Assembly (NCBI GenBank): GCA_020851785.1
Contig: JADZCC010000079.1
Location: 30,082 to 94,081 of the forward strand
DNA from: Anaerolineales bacterium
Lineage (GTDB): Bacteria; Chloroflexota; Anaerolineae; Anaerolineales; Villigracilaceae
Length of the DNA: 64,000 bases
Direction: 5' to 3'
Each line of letters begins with the position of its first letter. Position 1 is the first letter of the stretch. This document shows, one piece after another, positions 49,802-58,497 of the stretch. Under the pieces are notes generated by a model that worked only from the letters and a program-made list of their open reading frames with translations, was not told the origin of the DNA and made no database searches. The position numbers and the translations under genes are program-made.

Positions 49802-50725
49802 ATGAATTTCTTAATCACCGGCGCCGCGGGTTTCCTCGGCGCGACGCTGGCCAACCACCTCGTCCGCGAGGGACATCAGGTGCGCGGGTTGGACGACCTC
49901 TCCACGGGCGACCCGAAAGCGCTCGCGCCCGACGTGCATTTTACGCGCGGCGAAATGGGCGACCGCCCCAAATTGTGGACCTTGCTTCAGGGTGTGGATT
50001 TCGTTTATCACCTTGCGGCGCGCGTCTCCGTTCCCGAATCTATTTTATATCCACGCGATTACAACGATGTGAACGTCGGCGGGACGGTGGCGTTGATGGA
50101 AGCCATCCGCGATGTGGGCATTCAACGCGTCGTGCTGGCCTCCTCCGGCGCTGTCTACGGCGACCAGGCAGACTCCACGCTGAAAGAATCCGCCACGCCC
50201 AATCCCCGCTCGCCGTATGCGGTTTCCAAACTGGCCGCCGAACATTACGTCCGCACGATTGGCGCGTTGTGGAACATTGAAACCGTGATTTTACGCATCT
50301 TCAACGCGTATGGGCCTGGCCAACATTTGCCGCCTTCGCATCCGCCGGTGGCGCCGCATTATTTACGGCAGGCCTTACGTCACGGCACGTTGGTGGCGCA
50401 TGGCGACGGAAGCCAGACCCGCGATTATATTTATGTGGATGATGTGGTGAGCGCGATGGTGGCCGCGGCCACGGCCCCAAACCTGAACGGGCTGGCGATT
50501 AACGTTGGCTCGGGGACGGAAACCTCCGTCAAAGAATTAATTCATCAGGTCTTAAGCGTCACCCACAGCAAGTCCAACGTGGTTTACAACTCGCAAACTT
50601 CGGGCGGCGTTTCGCGCATGAAAGCAGATATAAATTTGGCGAAGGAAAAATTACGCTTTACGCCTTCGATTAAATTGGACGAAGGGTTAAGGTTAACCCT
50701 GCAAAGAGACGCAAGGTTCAAATAA
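49802..50725 (+). CDS. NAD-dependent sugar epimerase (extended SDR)
   Basis: A 307-residue SDR: GAAGFLGATLANHL (Rossmann GxxGxxG), LASSGAVYGD, SPYAVSKLAAEHY (YxxxK) and a sugar-binding C-terminal part. Similar to UDP-glucose 4-epimerases. TATAAT at 49790-49795 lies 6 nt before ATG. The MPG gene begins 4 bp after its stop. Confidence 0.9.
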   Translation: MNFLITGAAGFLGATLANHLVREGHQVRGLDDLSTGDPKALAPDVHFTRGEMGDRPKLWTLLQGVDFVYHLAARVSVPESILYPRDYNDVNVGGTVALMEAIRDVGIQRVVLASSGAVYGDQADSTLKESATPNPRSPYAVSKLAAEHYVRTIGALWNIETVILRIFNAYGPGQHLPPSHPPVAPHYLRQALRHGTLVAHGDGSQTRDYIYVDDVVSAMVAAATAPNLNGLAINVGSGTETSVKELIHQVLSVTHSKSNVVYNSQTSGGVSRMKADINLAKEKLRFTPSIKLDEGLRLTLQRDARFK

Positions 50726-50729
50726 GCCC

Positions 50730-51308
50730 ATGCCCGCCACCCTGCCGCGGTCTTTTTATAATCGTCCAACCCTGACTGTGGCGCGCGAATTGTTGGGCGC
50801 AAAATTAATTCACATCTCGCGTGGCAGAAAACTGGTCGGCGCGATTGTTGAAACTGAAGCCTACATCGGCGAAGAGGATTTAGCCTGCCATGCCAAAGCC
50901 GGGCGCACGCCGCGCACCGCGCCCATGTACGGCGAAGCTGGGCGCGCTTACATTTACTTCACCTACGGGAATCATTGGATGCTGAACGCCGTGACCGAAC
51001 AGGAGAATTTTCCGGCGGCGGTTTTGATTCGGGCGATTGCGCCGCTGGAAGGCGCGGACTTGATGCTGAAGCGTCGCCTGGGGCGCGACACCTTCGGACC
51101 CGGCAAGTTGACTCAGGCGTTGGGCATTACTCACAGCCAGAACTATGCCGATTTGACGGAACCAGCCTCCAGATTAAGAATCGAAACGGGCATCAAAATC
51201 CCGGATAAAATCGTGACGATTGGCCCGCGTGTGGGTTTAAACAAAACGCCGGAACCCTGGCTTTCCAAGCCGTGGCGGTTTCTGGTTCGAGATTGGAAAA
51301 TCGAATAA
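50730..51308 (+). CDS. 3-methyladenine DNA glycosylase (MPG/AAG type)
   Basis: A 192-residue MPG: YNRPTLTVARELLGAKLIH, IVETEAYIGEEDLACHA (catalytic Glu) and YIYFTYGNHWMLN, AAVLIRAIAP. It removes alkylated and deaminated purines from DNA. 4 bp after the epimerase gene and 15 bp before fabI, so the three are probably co-transcribed. Confidence 0.93.
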   Translation: MPATLPRSFYNRPTLTVARELLGAKLIHISRGRKLVGAIVETEAYIGEEDLACHAKAGRTPRTAPMYGEAGRAYIYFTYGNHWMLNAVTEQENFPAAVLIRAIAPLEGADLMLKRRLGRDTFGPGKLTQALGITHSQNYADLTEPASRLRIETGIKIPDKIVTIGPRVGLNKTPEPWLSKPWRFLVRDWKIE

Positions 51309-51323
51309 TTATTTGGAGGAACC

Positions 51324-52121
51324 ATGGGTTTACTAGACGGCAAGAATGCTTTAATTTTTGGGTTGGCCAACGAACGCTCGATTGCGTGGGGCATTACGCA
51401 GGCTTTTAAACGCGAAGGCGCCACGCTGGGCATTAGCTACGCGGGCGAGATGTTGGAAAAACGGGTGAAGCCGTTGGCCGCACAGGTGGATTGTAAATGG
51501 GTCGAAGAATGCGACGTGACCCAGGACGATCAAATTAAATTGGTGGCCGAAAAAGCCGCCAAGCATTTTGGAAAAATTGACGTGCTGGTACATTCCATCG
51601 CTTTTGCCGGAAAGGACGAATTGAGCCGCCCGTTCCATGAGACCAGCCGCGAAGGCTTTCGCAACGCGCTGGATATTTCGGTCTATTCGTTTGTGGCGCT
51701 CACCCACGCCTTTTTGCCGTTTCTGAATCCGGGCGCTTCGGTGATGTGCCTGACGTATGGCTCTGGCGCGGTGAAGGTTGCGCCGCATTACAACGTGATG
51801 GGCGTGGCCAAGGCGGCGCTGGAATCGGCGACGCGCTATCTGGCGTACGACTTGGGCCCGCAAAAGATTCGCGTCAACTCGATTTCGGCCGGGCCGATTC
51901 GCACGCTGGCGGCGGCGGGCGTGGCGGGCTTCCGCGATATGTACAAACACTTTGCCGACGCCGCCCCCCTGCGCGAAAACGTGACGATTGAAGACGTGGG
52001 CGATACGGCCGTCTTCCTCGCTTCAGATTTATCCAAACGCGTGACCGGTGAAATTCAATACATCGATTCCGGCTTTAACATTATGGGCGTGCAAATTGCG
52101 GGGAAAGAAGGCGAAGGGTAA
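51324..52121 (+). CDS. fabI: Enoyl-ACP reductase (NADH)
   Basis: A 265-residue FabI: GLANERSIAWGI (NAD binding), LVHSIAFA, and the active site YNVMGVAKAALE (Tyr-x6-Lys). ISAGPIRTLAAAG follows. It catalyses the last step of fatty-acid elongation. GGAGG precedes ATG. Downstream is the second MITE-like element and a terminator. Confidence 0.95.
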   Translation: MGLLDGKNALIFGLANERSIAWGITQAFKREGATLGISYAGEMLEKRVKPLAAQVDCKWVEECDVTQDDQIKLVAEKAAKHFGKIDVLVHSIAFAGKDELSRPFHETSREGFRNALDISVYSFVALTHAFLPFLNPGASVMCLTYGSGAVKVAPHYNVMGVAKAALESATRYLAYDLGPQKIRVNSISAGPIRTLAAAGVAGFRDMYKHFADAAPLRENVTIEDVGDTAVFLASDLSKRVTGEIQYIDSGFNIMGVQIAGKEGEG

Positions 52122-52154
52122 GCCACCCGCGAGTTCTTGAAAATCTAAAATAAT

Positions 52155-52296
52155 AGGACTTACGCAAAACCCCAAGACCAAGCCGCGAATACTTCGACAG
52201 GCTCAGCACAAGTTTCGCTAATTCACGCGAATTGTTTTTAAAAATTAGTGAAATTCGCGTAATTCGCGGCAAAAGATTTTGATTTGCGTAAGTCAT
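52155..52296. mobile_element. MITE-like element, copy B, with a 23-bp insertion
   Basis: Same element as at 25805-25923: ends AGGACTTACGCA and TGCGTAAGTCAT and the same palindromic interior. It is longer by 23 bp because TACTTCGACAGGCTCAGCAC (plus three bases) interrupts the left half. That inserted sequence is itself a common dispersed bacterial repeat of the CTTCGACAGGCTCAG type. It begins 34 bp after fabI. Confidence 0.8.
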
Positions 52297-52299
52297 GAT

Positions 52300-52345
52300 A
52301 ACCGTCTTGAAGGTTTTTACTCATCAACCTTCAGGACGGTTTTTC
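52300..52345 (+). terminator. Terminator after fabI
   Basis: AACCGTC..GAAGGTT (52300-52315) pairs with AACCTTC..GACGGTT (52326-52341), followed by TTTTTC. It lies just after the MITE-like element. Confidence 0.85.
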
Positions 52346-52428
52346 TTTGCATTTATTCATTCCCGTATTTCAATGGCGGTGATAGAATGCGAACAGGTTT
52401 TGGCGGCCTTTATGTCGCCTTAGGTTAA

Positions 52429-52659
52429 GCGGGTAATCACAATTACGGCGATCAGATCATCGTCCATTTGCTCGGTCAGCAATACATCTACGAAGTGCAA
52501 AGTTCGCGCACCGCGCGCCCGTACTCCACAAATTTTGCCTTCCAATCCCTGCAGGATCACTCCTACCTCACGCTGATCACCTGTCAGGGCTACGTTCCCT
52601 ATTCAAACACCTACTCCTTCCGCCGCATCGTCCGCGCCGTGTTGGTGGACGTGAAGTAA
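52429..52659 (+). pseudogene. C-terminal remnant of a sortase
   Basis: The frame opens after TAA at 52426-52428 and reads AGNHNYGDQIIVHLLGQQY, then YLTLITCQGY and RRIVRAVLVDVK. TLITC is the catalytic Cys motif of sortases, and RRIVRAVLV carries the active-site Arg. The catalytic His segment is reduced to AGNHN directly joined to GDQIIVH, and everything before is lost. A sortase gene therefore decayed by internal deletion. No sortase substrate was found nearby. Confidence 0.8.
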
Positions 52660-52676
52660 ATTATCCAACTTGGTAA

Positions 52677-52719
52677 AACCGGTCCCGTAGGTTGTTCAAA
52701 TACAATCTACGGGACGGTT
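52677..52719 (+). other. Long inverted repeat before bactofilin
   Basis: AACCGGTCCCGTAGGTTG (52677-52694) pairs with CAATCTACGGGACGGTT (52703-52719). The stem is strong but no T run follows, so it is not a standard terminator. It could be a decayed terminator of the sortase gene or a leader structure. Confidence 0.55.
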
Positions 52720-52742
52720 ATATTTAACGGTAAAATTGCCCA

Positions 52743-53294
52743 ATGTTCAAACGTAACACCACCCCAACGGTTAATCAATCCAAAAATGAAACGGCGCAAT
52801 CCACGCAAGCGGTGGAAAGAATCACCTCTGTGCTGGGAGCGGGCGTGATCTGGCATGGCAGTATCAACGGCTCCGGCGGCGTGCGCATCGAAGGGGCCTT
52901 CGAGGGAGAAATTGCCCTGCGTGGCATGCTCGTGATCGGCGAGACCGGCCGCGTCACCTGTCAAAACGTGCGCGCCAACACCGTCATCGTGGCGGGCGCC
53001 GTGCGCGGCAACATCACCACGCAAAAACTGGAAATCCGCGCCTCCGGCCGGGTTTGGGGAGATGTGATCACCAGTTCTTTCGCCACCGAAGAAGGCGCCT
53101 TCTTCCGCGGGCAAATGCGGACGGAAGAAACGGTCGAACTCAATCTGGAGCCTGCTCCTGAAACCACCCCGGCCGAAGCCGCCGCTGAAGAAACCATCGC
53201 GCAAACGCCGCTACAGATTCCAACCCCCGAAGCGCTGGCCACGCCCGCTCCTGAAGCGCCAAAAGTTTCGCGCAAGAAGAAAAGCGAAGCCTAA
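52743..53294 (+). CDS. Bactofilin
   Basis: A 183-residue bactofilin: a short N-terminal tail, the central beta-helix domain (residues 30-125) with regular hydrophobic repeats, and a Pro/Ala/Glu-rich C-terminal tail ending KKKSEA. Bactofilins form membrane-associated filaments that place cell-wall or polysaccharide enzymes. TAAAAT at 52731-52736 lies 6 nt before ATG. The ProRS-like gene follows 41 bp after it. Confidence 0.9.
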   Translation: MFKRNTTPTVNQSKNETAQSTQAVERITSVLGAGVIWHGSINGSGGVRIEGAFEGEIALRGMLVIGETGRVTCQNVRANTVIVAGAVRGNITTQKLEIRASGRVWGDVITSSFATEEGAFFRGQMRTEETVELNLEPAPETTPAEAAAEETIAQTPLQIPTPEALATPAPEAPKVSRKKKSEA

Positions 53295-53335
53295 CCCAAC
53301 TCCCCCGCTCCGCTGAGGGCGGGGAATTTCTATTT

Positions 53336-54505
53336 ATGAAATATACCGACCTCCAAATTCAAACCCAGCGTGAATTTCCCAACAACATGCGTTCGCCAGG
53401 CTTTGGCTGGCTGGCGCGCGCGGGCTACCTCACCCGCGAAAATGAGTTGACCAAAATTGGTCAACATTTTATTTCGCACCTGAAAAGCCTTTCAGTTTCA
53501 ACCCTGCCTTTCCCGGTTTATCAAAATGAGCGGGCGGTTTACTTTCCGCTGGCGGTTGGCAATGTCCAAATCCTCCACTGCGAAGCCTGCAATTTTACGG
53601 AACCACTGGAACTGGCTGAAATTAAAAAGATTCCCTATTCGCAAGAAGACGCCCAGGCGCTGGAAAAAATCTCCACGCCAAATTGCTCCACCATCGAAGC
53701 GCTGTCCAGCTTCCTCAACCTTCCCAAAGAGAAAACGGCCAAAGCGCTGATGTTTACCCGCTTGTCAGACGGCCAATTCATCTTCGTCGTGATGCGCGGC
53801 GACCAAACCTTGAGCGAAGCCAAGCTAACTAACATGATTGGCGCGGTGAAACTGGCCACGCCGGAAGAAATTGCCAAAGCGGGCGCGGTTGCGGGCTATG
53901 CTTCTCCAATTGGGTTGCAAAACGCCCTCATCGTTGTGGACGATTTAATTCCGCACTCCCCCAACCTGGCGGCTGGCGCCAACGAAGCGGGCTTTCACTT
54001 CATCAACGCCAACTACGGGCGCGATTACTCCGCCAGCCTCACCGCCGATTTAACGCTGGCGAAAGAGCATGATCCCTGCCCAGCTTGCGCGGCCCCTTTA
54101 ACGCAACGCTCCGCATTACGCCTGTCCGAAAACTCCGCACTGCATTTTGAGAACCTGATGTTGGCGCTCGCTGAAACGCACCACGACGAAAAAGGGTTGA
54201 CCCTGCCCAAGCCTTTTGCGCCATTTGACGTGTACCTCATGCACGTCCCCGGCAAAACGCTGGACACGAAAAGCGCGGCGGAAGAAATTTATCAACGTTT
54301 GAGCGCAAACAGCCTGAGCGTTTTGTTCGACGACCGCGACGAACGCGCGGGCGTCAAATTCAACGACGCAGATTTGCTCGGGTGCCCGCTCCGCGTGACG
54401 GTTGGCGAAAAAGCCCTGCAAAACGGAATGGTAGAATTAAAAGGCCGTTTCGCCAAAGAGAATCAACTCGTTGCGCTGGACCAACTAACCGAACAATTGC
54501 AATAA
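53336..54505 (+). CDS. Proline-tRNA-synthetase-like protein lacking the catalytic core
   Basis: A 389-residue protein that aligns with bacterial ProRS only in parts. Residues 20-55 resemble the ProRS N-terminus (LARAGYL). CEACNF at 82-87 matches the ProRS region before the editing insertion. Residues about 112-250 form the YbaK-type editing domain, with ASPIGL and the GAN..GFHF loop. HDPCPAC (about 251-257) and ETHHDEKGL follow. The C-terminal 90 residues form the anticodon-binding domain, with DVYLM, DDRDERAGVKFNDADL and LGCPLRV. Class II motifs 1 and 2 are missing, and motif 3 has lost its Arg. It may act as a trans-editing deacylase or a tRNA-binding regulator. Confidence 0.8.
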   Translation: MKYTDLQIQTQREFPNNMRSPGFGWLARAGYLTRENELTKIGQHFISHLKSLSVSTLPFPVYQNERAVYFPLAVGNVQILHCEACNFTEPLELAEIKKIPYSQEDAQALEKISTPNCSTIEALSSFLNLPKEKTAKALMFTRLSDGQFIFVVMRGDQTLSEAKLTNMIGAVKLATPEEIAKAGAVAGYASPIGLQNALIVVDDLIPHSPNLAAGANEAGFHFINANYGRDYSASLTADLTLAKEHDPCPACAAPLTQRSALRLSENSALHFENLMLALAETHHDEKGLTLPKPFAPFDVYLMHVPGKTLDTKSAAEEIYQRLSANSLSVLFDDRDERAGVKFNDADLLGCPLRVTVGEKALQNGMVELKGRFAKENQLVALDQLTEQLQ

Positions 54506-54523
54506 AGGATTGCACCCTCATCC

Positions 54524-55678
54524 ATGAACATTTCCATGTCCTCCCCCGATTTAACCGAAGCCGACCGACAAGCCGTGATGAACGTGATTAACACGCCCAT
54601 TTTGAGCATGGGCAAATACACCGCTGATTTTGAAGCGGCCTTTTGCGCGTACACCGGCGCGAAATATGCAATTTCAGTCAATTCAGGGACCGCTGGTTTA
54701 CATTTATGCGTCCGTGCGGCGGGCCTTGGCGCAGGCGATCTGGTCATCACCACGCCGTTTTCCTTCGTCGCCTCCACCAACGCCTTGCTCTTTGAAAACG
54801 CCATTCCAATTTTTGTGGATGTAGACCCGCGCACGGGCAACATGAACCCGGAACTTGCCGCTCAGGCCGTTAAAAATATTGAACCGTTTTTACCGCGTAA
54901 AGGCGCCGAAAAACACGGAAACCTGAAAGCGCTTCTACCCATTGACGTATTTGGTCAGCCCGCCGACATGGACGCCATTAATAAAATTGCAAAAGAACAT
55001 CACTTAAAAGTCATCGAAGATTCGTGCGAAGCGTTGGGCGCAACCTATCAAAACAGACCCGCCGGAAGGCTGGGCGACTTTGGCATTTTTGCCTTTTACC
55101 CCAATAAGCAAATCACCACGGGCGAAGGCGGCATGATCGTCACCGACGACGAGCAGGCCGCCAAGCTGATGCGCGCGCTACGCAATCAGGGCCGCGCCCC
55201 GGGCGACACGTGGCTCCAGCATACGCACCTCGGCTACAACTATCGGATTGATGAAATGTCGGCGGCGCTGGGCGCTTCGCAAATGACGCGGCTGGAAACT
55301 CTGCTCTCGAAACGAGAGCAGGTGGCGGCGTGGTACGAAGCGCGACTGGCTGAAATCCCCGGCGTGGAGGCCCCCTTCATCGCTTCCACCACTACGCGGG
55401 TCTCCTGGTTTGTGTATGTCATTCGCTTTGATCCCAAAATCAGCCGCGATGAAATGGCCAAAAAATTAACCGCGCGCGGCATTCCGGTGCGTCCGTACTT
55501 TTTACCAATTCATCTGCAACCGTACATGGTCGAAAAATTTGGCTATCGCCCGGGCGATTTTCCCATCACCGAGGATTTAGGCCAACGCGGGCTGGCCCTG
55601 CCCTTTAGCGGCGTGATGACCGAGGACGAAGTGGATTACACGTGTAGCGTTTTGCGCGAAGAATTGACGGAAGGTTAA
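54524..55678 (+). CDS. DegT/DnrJ/EryC1/StrS-family sugar aminotransferase
   Basis: A 384-residue PLP enzyme: SVNSGTAGLHLCVRAAG, EDSCEALGATYQNRP, FYPNKQITTGEGGMIVTDD with the PLP Lys, and HLGYNYRIDEMSAALG. It transaminates a nucleotide-activated keto-sugar, typical for amino-sugar synthesis in surface glycans. The ATG lies 18 bp after the ProRS-like gene. No ribosome binding site closer than 14 nt. Confidence 0.93.
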   Translation: MNISMSSPDLTEADRQAVMNVINTPILSMGKYTADFEAAFCAYTGAKYAISVNSGTAGLHLCVRAAGLGAGDLVITTPFSFVASTNALLFENAIPIFVDVDPRTGNMNPELAAQAVKNIEPFLPRKGAEKHGNLKALLPIDVFGQPADMDAINKIAKEHHLKVIEDSCEALGATYQNRPAGRLGDFGIFAFYPNKQITTGEGGMIVTDDEQAAKLMRALRNQGRAPGDTWLQHTHLGYNYRIDEMSAALGASQMTRLETLLSKREQVAAWYEARLAEIPGVEAPFIASTTTRVSWFVYVIRFDPKISRDEMAKKLTARGIPVRPYFLPIHLQPYMVEKFGYRPGDFPITEDLGQRGLALPFSGVMTEDEVDYTCSVLREELTEG

Positions 55679-55694
55679 CGCCCGCCCGCTTTTT

Positions 55695-56603
55695 ATGAAC
55701 GCCGATTCCTATCCCCCTCCCAAACGTCGCGGCTTGATCGTGCATGGCGTCATCCTGTTCGCGCTGGCTGGCCTTGCGCTGGCAGGGTTGATGAATTTAT
55801 CGCGTCTGGAAGCGGGCCCGCAGTTCTTAATCGCCTTGTTGGTTGCGCTGTTTGCCTTTGCGCCCATTCCGCTCTTTGCGTATCGTGGCTATTCGCTCTG
55901 GCGGGCAGACTATCGCATGGATCGCGACAGCCTCGAAATTCAATGGGGCTTGCGCATGGAAACCATCCCCTTGAGCGCAATTGAATGGATGCGCCCGGCA
56001 GATGATTTAACCACGCCCCTCGCGTTACCGGCCCTGCCGCTCCCCGGCGCGCTGGTTGGCGCGCGCCGCCACCCGGATTTGGGGCTGGTGGAATTTTTAG
56101 CTTCAGACGCGCACAAACTTTTATTGGTGGCCACGGCCAAACGCATTTTCGTCATCTCGCCGGAAGATCCGGCCGCGCTCACGCAAACGTTTGCCCGGGC
56201 CACCGAGTTGGGAAGCCTCGCTCCGGTTGCGGCTCAATCAGTGTATCCAGCCTTTGTCTTTGCCCGCGCCTGGGAAAGCAAACTGGTGCGTTATCTTTGG
56301 CTCATGGCTTTGTTCCTAAACGTCGGCTTATGGGTTGGCGTCAGCCTCATCATTCCCAGCCAGCCGCAAATTACCCTCGCTTCGCCCTTCCTCGGCGCCC
56401 CGCCAGAGACCGCGCCTTCCACGCAGTTAATCATCTTTCCCGTCGCCAGCCTGCTGTTGGGCATTGCCGGTTGGGTCGCCGGTTTGTATTTTTATCGGCG
56501 CGAACGCGAACGCCCGCTGGCCTTCATCGTTTGGGGCTCCAGCGCCTTCCTCGCGCTACTATTTCTCGTCGCCATTTTATTCATCCTTTCAACGCCAACA
56601 TAA
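55695..56603 (+). CDS. Membrane protein with a PH-like domain
   Basis: A 302-residue protein: two N-terminal membrane helices (15-35, 45-70), a bacterial PH-like beta domain (about 75-175) with DRDSLEIQWGLR and ISPEDPAALTQTFARA, and three C-terminal helices. The PH-like domain resembles that of YdbS/YdbT-type proteins. Function unknown. It follows the aminotransferase gene by 16 bp and is probably co-transcribed. Confidence 0.72.
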   Translation: MNADSYPPPKRRGLIVHGVILFALAGLALAGLMNLSRLEAGPQFLIALLVALFAFAPIPLFAYRGYSLWRADYRMDRDSLEIQWGLRMETIPLSAIEWMRPADDLTTPLALPALPLPGALVGARRHPDLGLVEFLASDAHKLLLVATAKRIFVISPEDPAALTQTFARATELGSLAPVAAQSVYPAFVFARAWESKLVRYLWLMALFLNVGLWVGVSLIIPSQPQITLASPFLGAPPETAPSTQLIIFPVASLLLGIAGWVAGLYFYRRERERPLAFIVWGSSAFLALLFLVAILFILSTPT

Positions 56604-56612
56604 AAGCAAATC

Positions 56613-57401
56613 ATGCAACTCTTCATCGGCTTTCTGGTCGCCGCGTTCATCGCGTTCCTCGCTTACAAAGTTCACAGCTTAAACAAAAGCGGCGCGTTGG
56701 CCGCCACCCTCAGCGGCGCAATGATTTTCGGCATGGGCGGCTGGCGTTGGGCGGTTTTACTGCTGGCTTTCTTCATCACTTCTTCCGCATTAAGCCGCGC
56801 TTTCAAACACAAAAAGAAAAATTTGGACGAGAAATTTTCAAAGGGAAGCGAACGCGACGCAGGCCAGGTTTTTGGCAATGGCGGCGTGGCCACTTTTTTC
56901 GCGGCGCTGATTTTTTTTCAGCCCAACGAGCCGCTCATCTGGCTGGGGTTTGCCGCTTCGCTGGCCGCAGTCAACGCCGACACCTGGGCCACCGAATTGG
57001 GCGTTCTCAATCCGCACCCGCCGCGCATGATTACCAACCTGAGCAAAGTTGTGGAGAAGGGAACTTCCGGCGGAGTCTCGCTGATTGGCACGCTCGCCTC
57101 TTTGGCTGGCGCGGCCTTCATTGCGGCCCTCGCTTCCTTCCTAACGGATGGCTGGTCACTCTTCCTGCCGATCACGTTCGCCGGGCTGGCTGGTTCGCTG
57201 TTTGATTCCTTGCTCGGCTCTACCGTCCAGGCCATCTACTACTGCCCCACCGATCAAAAAGAAACGGAGCAGTATCCGCTTCATACGTGCGGAACTCAAA
57301 CTTCCCTTTTGCGCGGCTGGCCATGGCTTAATAACGATCTGGTCAATTTGGCCTGCGCCGCGTTTGCGGTTGGAGTCGCATTCCTCTTAACCGTTTTATA
57401 A
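56613..57401 (+). CDS. DUF92-family membrane protein
   Basis: A 262-residue DUF92/TMEM19 protein with about six membrane helices. The signature AAVNADTWATELGVLN and MITNLSKVVEKGTSGGVS is present. Plant homologues (VTE6) phosphorylate phytyl or isoprenyl phosphates with CTP, so this may be a polyprenyl-phosphate kinase. Starts 10 bp after the PH-like gene. Confidence 0.87.
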   Translation: MQLFIGFLVAAFIAFLAYKVHSLNKSGALAATLSGAMIFGMGGWRWAVLLLAFFITSSALSRAFKHKKKNLDEKFSKGSERDAGQVFGNGGVATFFAALIFFQPNEPLIWLGFAASLAAVNADTWATELGVLNPHPPRMITNLSKVVEKGTSGGVSLIGTLASLAGAAFIAALASFLTDGWSLFLPITFAGLAGSLFDSLLGSTVQAIYYCPTDQKETEQYPLHTCGTQTSLLRGWPWLNNDLVNLACAAFAVGVAFLLTVL

Positions 57402-57409
57402 TCCAATCC

Positions 57410-57429
57410 TTCATTCATTCATTCATTCA
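57410..57429. repeat. (TTCA)5 tetranucleotide repeat
   Basis: Five perfect TTCA units lie 16-35 bp before the SDR start codon. Such repeats can vary by slippage and change spacing of promoter or leader. The window gives no evidence of variation. Confidence 0.85.
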
Positions 57430-57444
57430 TGGAGCAATCACGTC

Positions 57445-58473
57445 ATGTCCACTCAGACTCCCATCCTCGTCACCGGCGCCAGCGGATTCATCGCCATTCA
57501 CACCATCGCCCAGCTTTTGCAAAAAGGCTACGCCGTGCGCGGAACGCTCCGCTCTTTGGCGAAAGAAGCTGAAGTACGCGAAGCTATTTCAAGGCTGGGA
57601 CAGGACCCTGCTTCAGCGCTGTTTGTGTCTGCGAATTTGAATCAGGATGCAGGGTGGCGCGAAGCGTTGGAAAACGTCGCAACCGTTTTACACATCGCCT
57701 CACCTTTTCCGTTGGACGAACCGGAAGACGAAGATGAATTAATCAAACCGGCCGTGGAAGGGACTCTGCGCGTCTTACGTTTCGCGCATGAAGCGGGCGT
57801 AAAGCGCGTCGTACAGGTTTCTTCCAACGCCGCCGTTTCCGCCGGGCATACCGCTGAAAACCGCACCTTCACCGAAGCGGATTGGTCCATCGTTGAGAAT
57901 AAAATTGGGGCGTATTCAAAAAGTAAAACGCTGGCCGAACGGGCCGCCTGGGAATTCATTCACGGCGCTGAAAATAAAAATAAAATGGAAATGGTCGCCA
58001 TCAACCCGCCGTTTGTGCTGGGACCTGTGCCAAATAAAAATTACAACACGTCTTCAGAATTGATTCGCACCCTGTTATTAGGGCAAACGCCCGGCACGGC
58101 CAGAATCAAAATGGCCGTGGTGGACGTGCGCGACGTGGCCACGGCCATCATCTCGGCAATGGAAGTGGAAGAAGCCAACGGAAAGCGCTTCCTTGTTTCG
58201 GCGGGCGAATTATGGCTCAAGGAAATTGCCGATCTTTTGCGCGCACAGTACGCGCCACGCGGCTACAAAATTCCGCGTTTGCAAATCCCCAGTTTTGTGG
58301 CGCGAATCGTGGCGCGATTTGATAAAAAAGTCGCGCTGATCATCAACACGTTGGATTGGGATTATCGCCTCTCCAGCGAACAAGCCGAACAGATTTTGAA
58401 ATGGACGCACCGCACGCCGCAGGAAGCCGTGCTGGCCATGGCGGAAAGTTTAATGGAGCAGGGCATCTTGTAG
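57445..58473 (+). CDS. Extended SDR, dihydroflavonol-4-reductase-like
   Basis: A 342-residue extended SDR: GASGFIAIHTIAQLL near the N-terminus, VQVSSNAAV, and YSKSKTLAERAAWEFI (YxxxK). The family reduces carbonyl groups or epimerises substrates with NAD(P)H. GGAG lies upstream of ATG 57445. The TTCA repeat sits in its leader. Substrate unknown. Confidence 0.88.
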   Translation: MSTQTPILVTGASGFIAIHTIAQLLQKGYAVRGTLRSLAKEAEVREAISRLGQDPASALFVSANLNQDAGWREALENVATVLHIASPFPLDEPEDEDELIKPAVEGTLRVLRFAHEAGVKRVVQVSSNAAVSAGHTAENRTFTEADWSIVENKIGAYSKSKTLAERAAWEFIHGAENKNKMEMVAINPPFVLGPVPNKNYNTSSELIRTLLLGQTPGTARIKMAVVDVRDVATAIISAMEVEEANGKRFLVSAGELWLKEIADLLRAQYAPRGYKIPRLQIPSFVARIVARFDKKVALIINTLDWDYRLSSEQAEQILKWTHRTPQEAVLAMAESLMEQGIL

Positions 58474-58497
58474 GCTTTCAAATCAAAAGGAGCAGAC

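Noticed and set aside
52677..52719. Intrinsic terminator
   Set aside because: The stem is strong but no U run follows on either strand.
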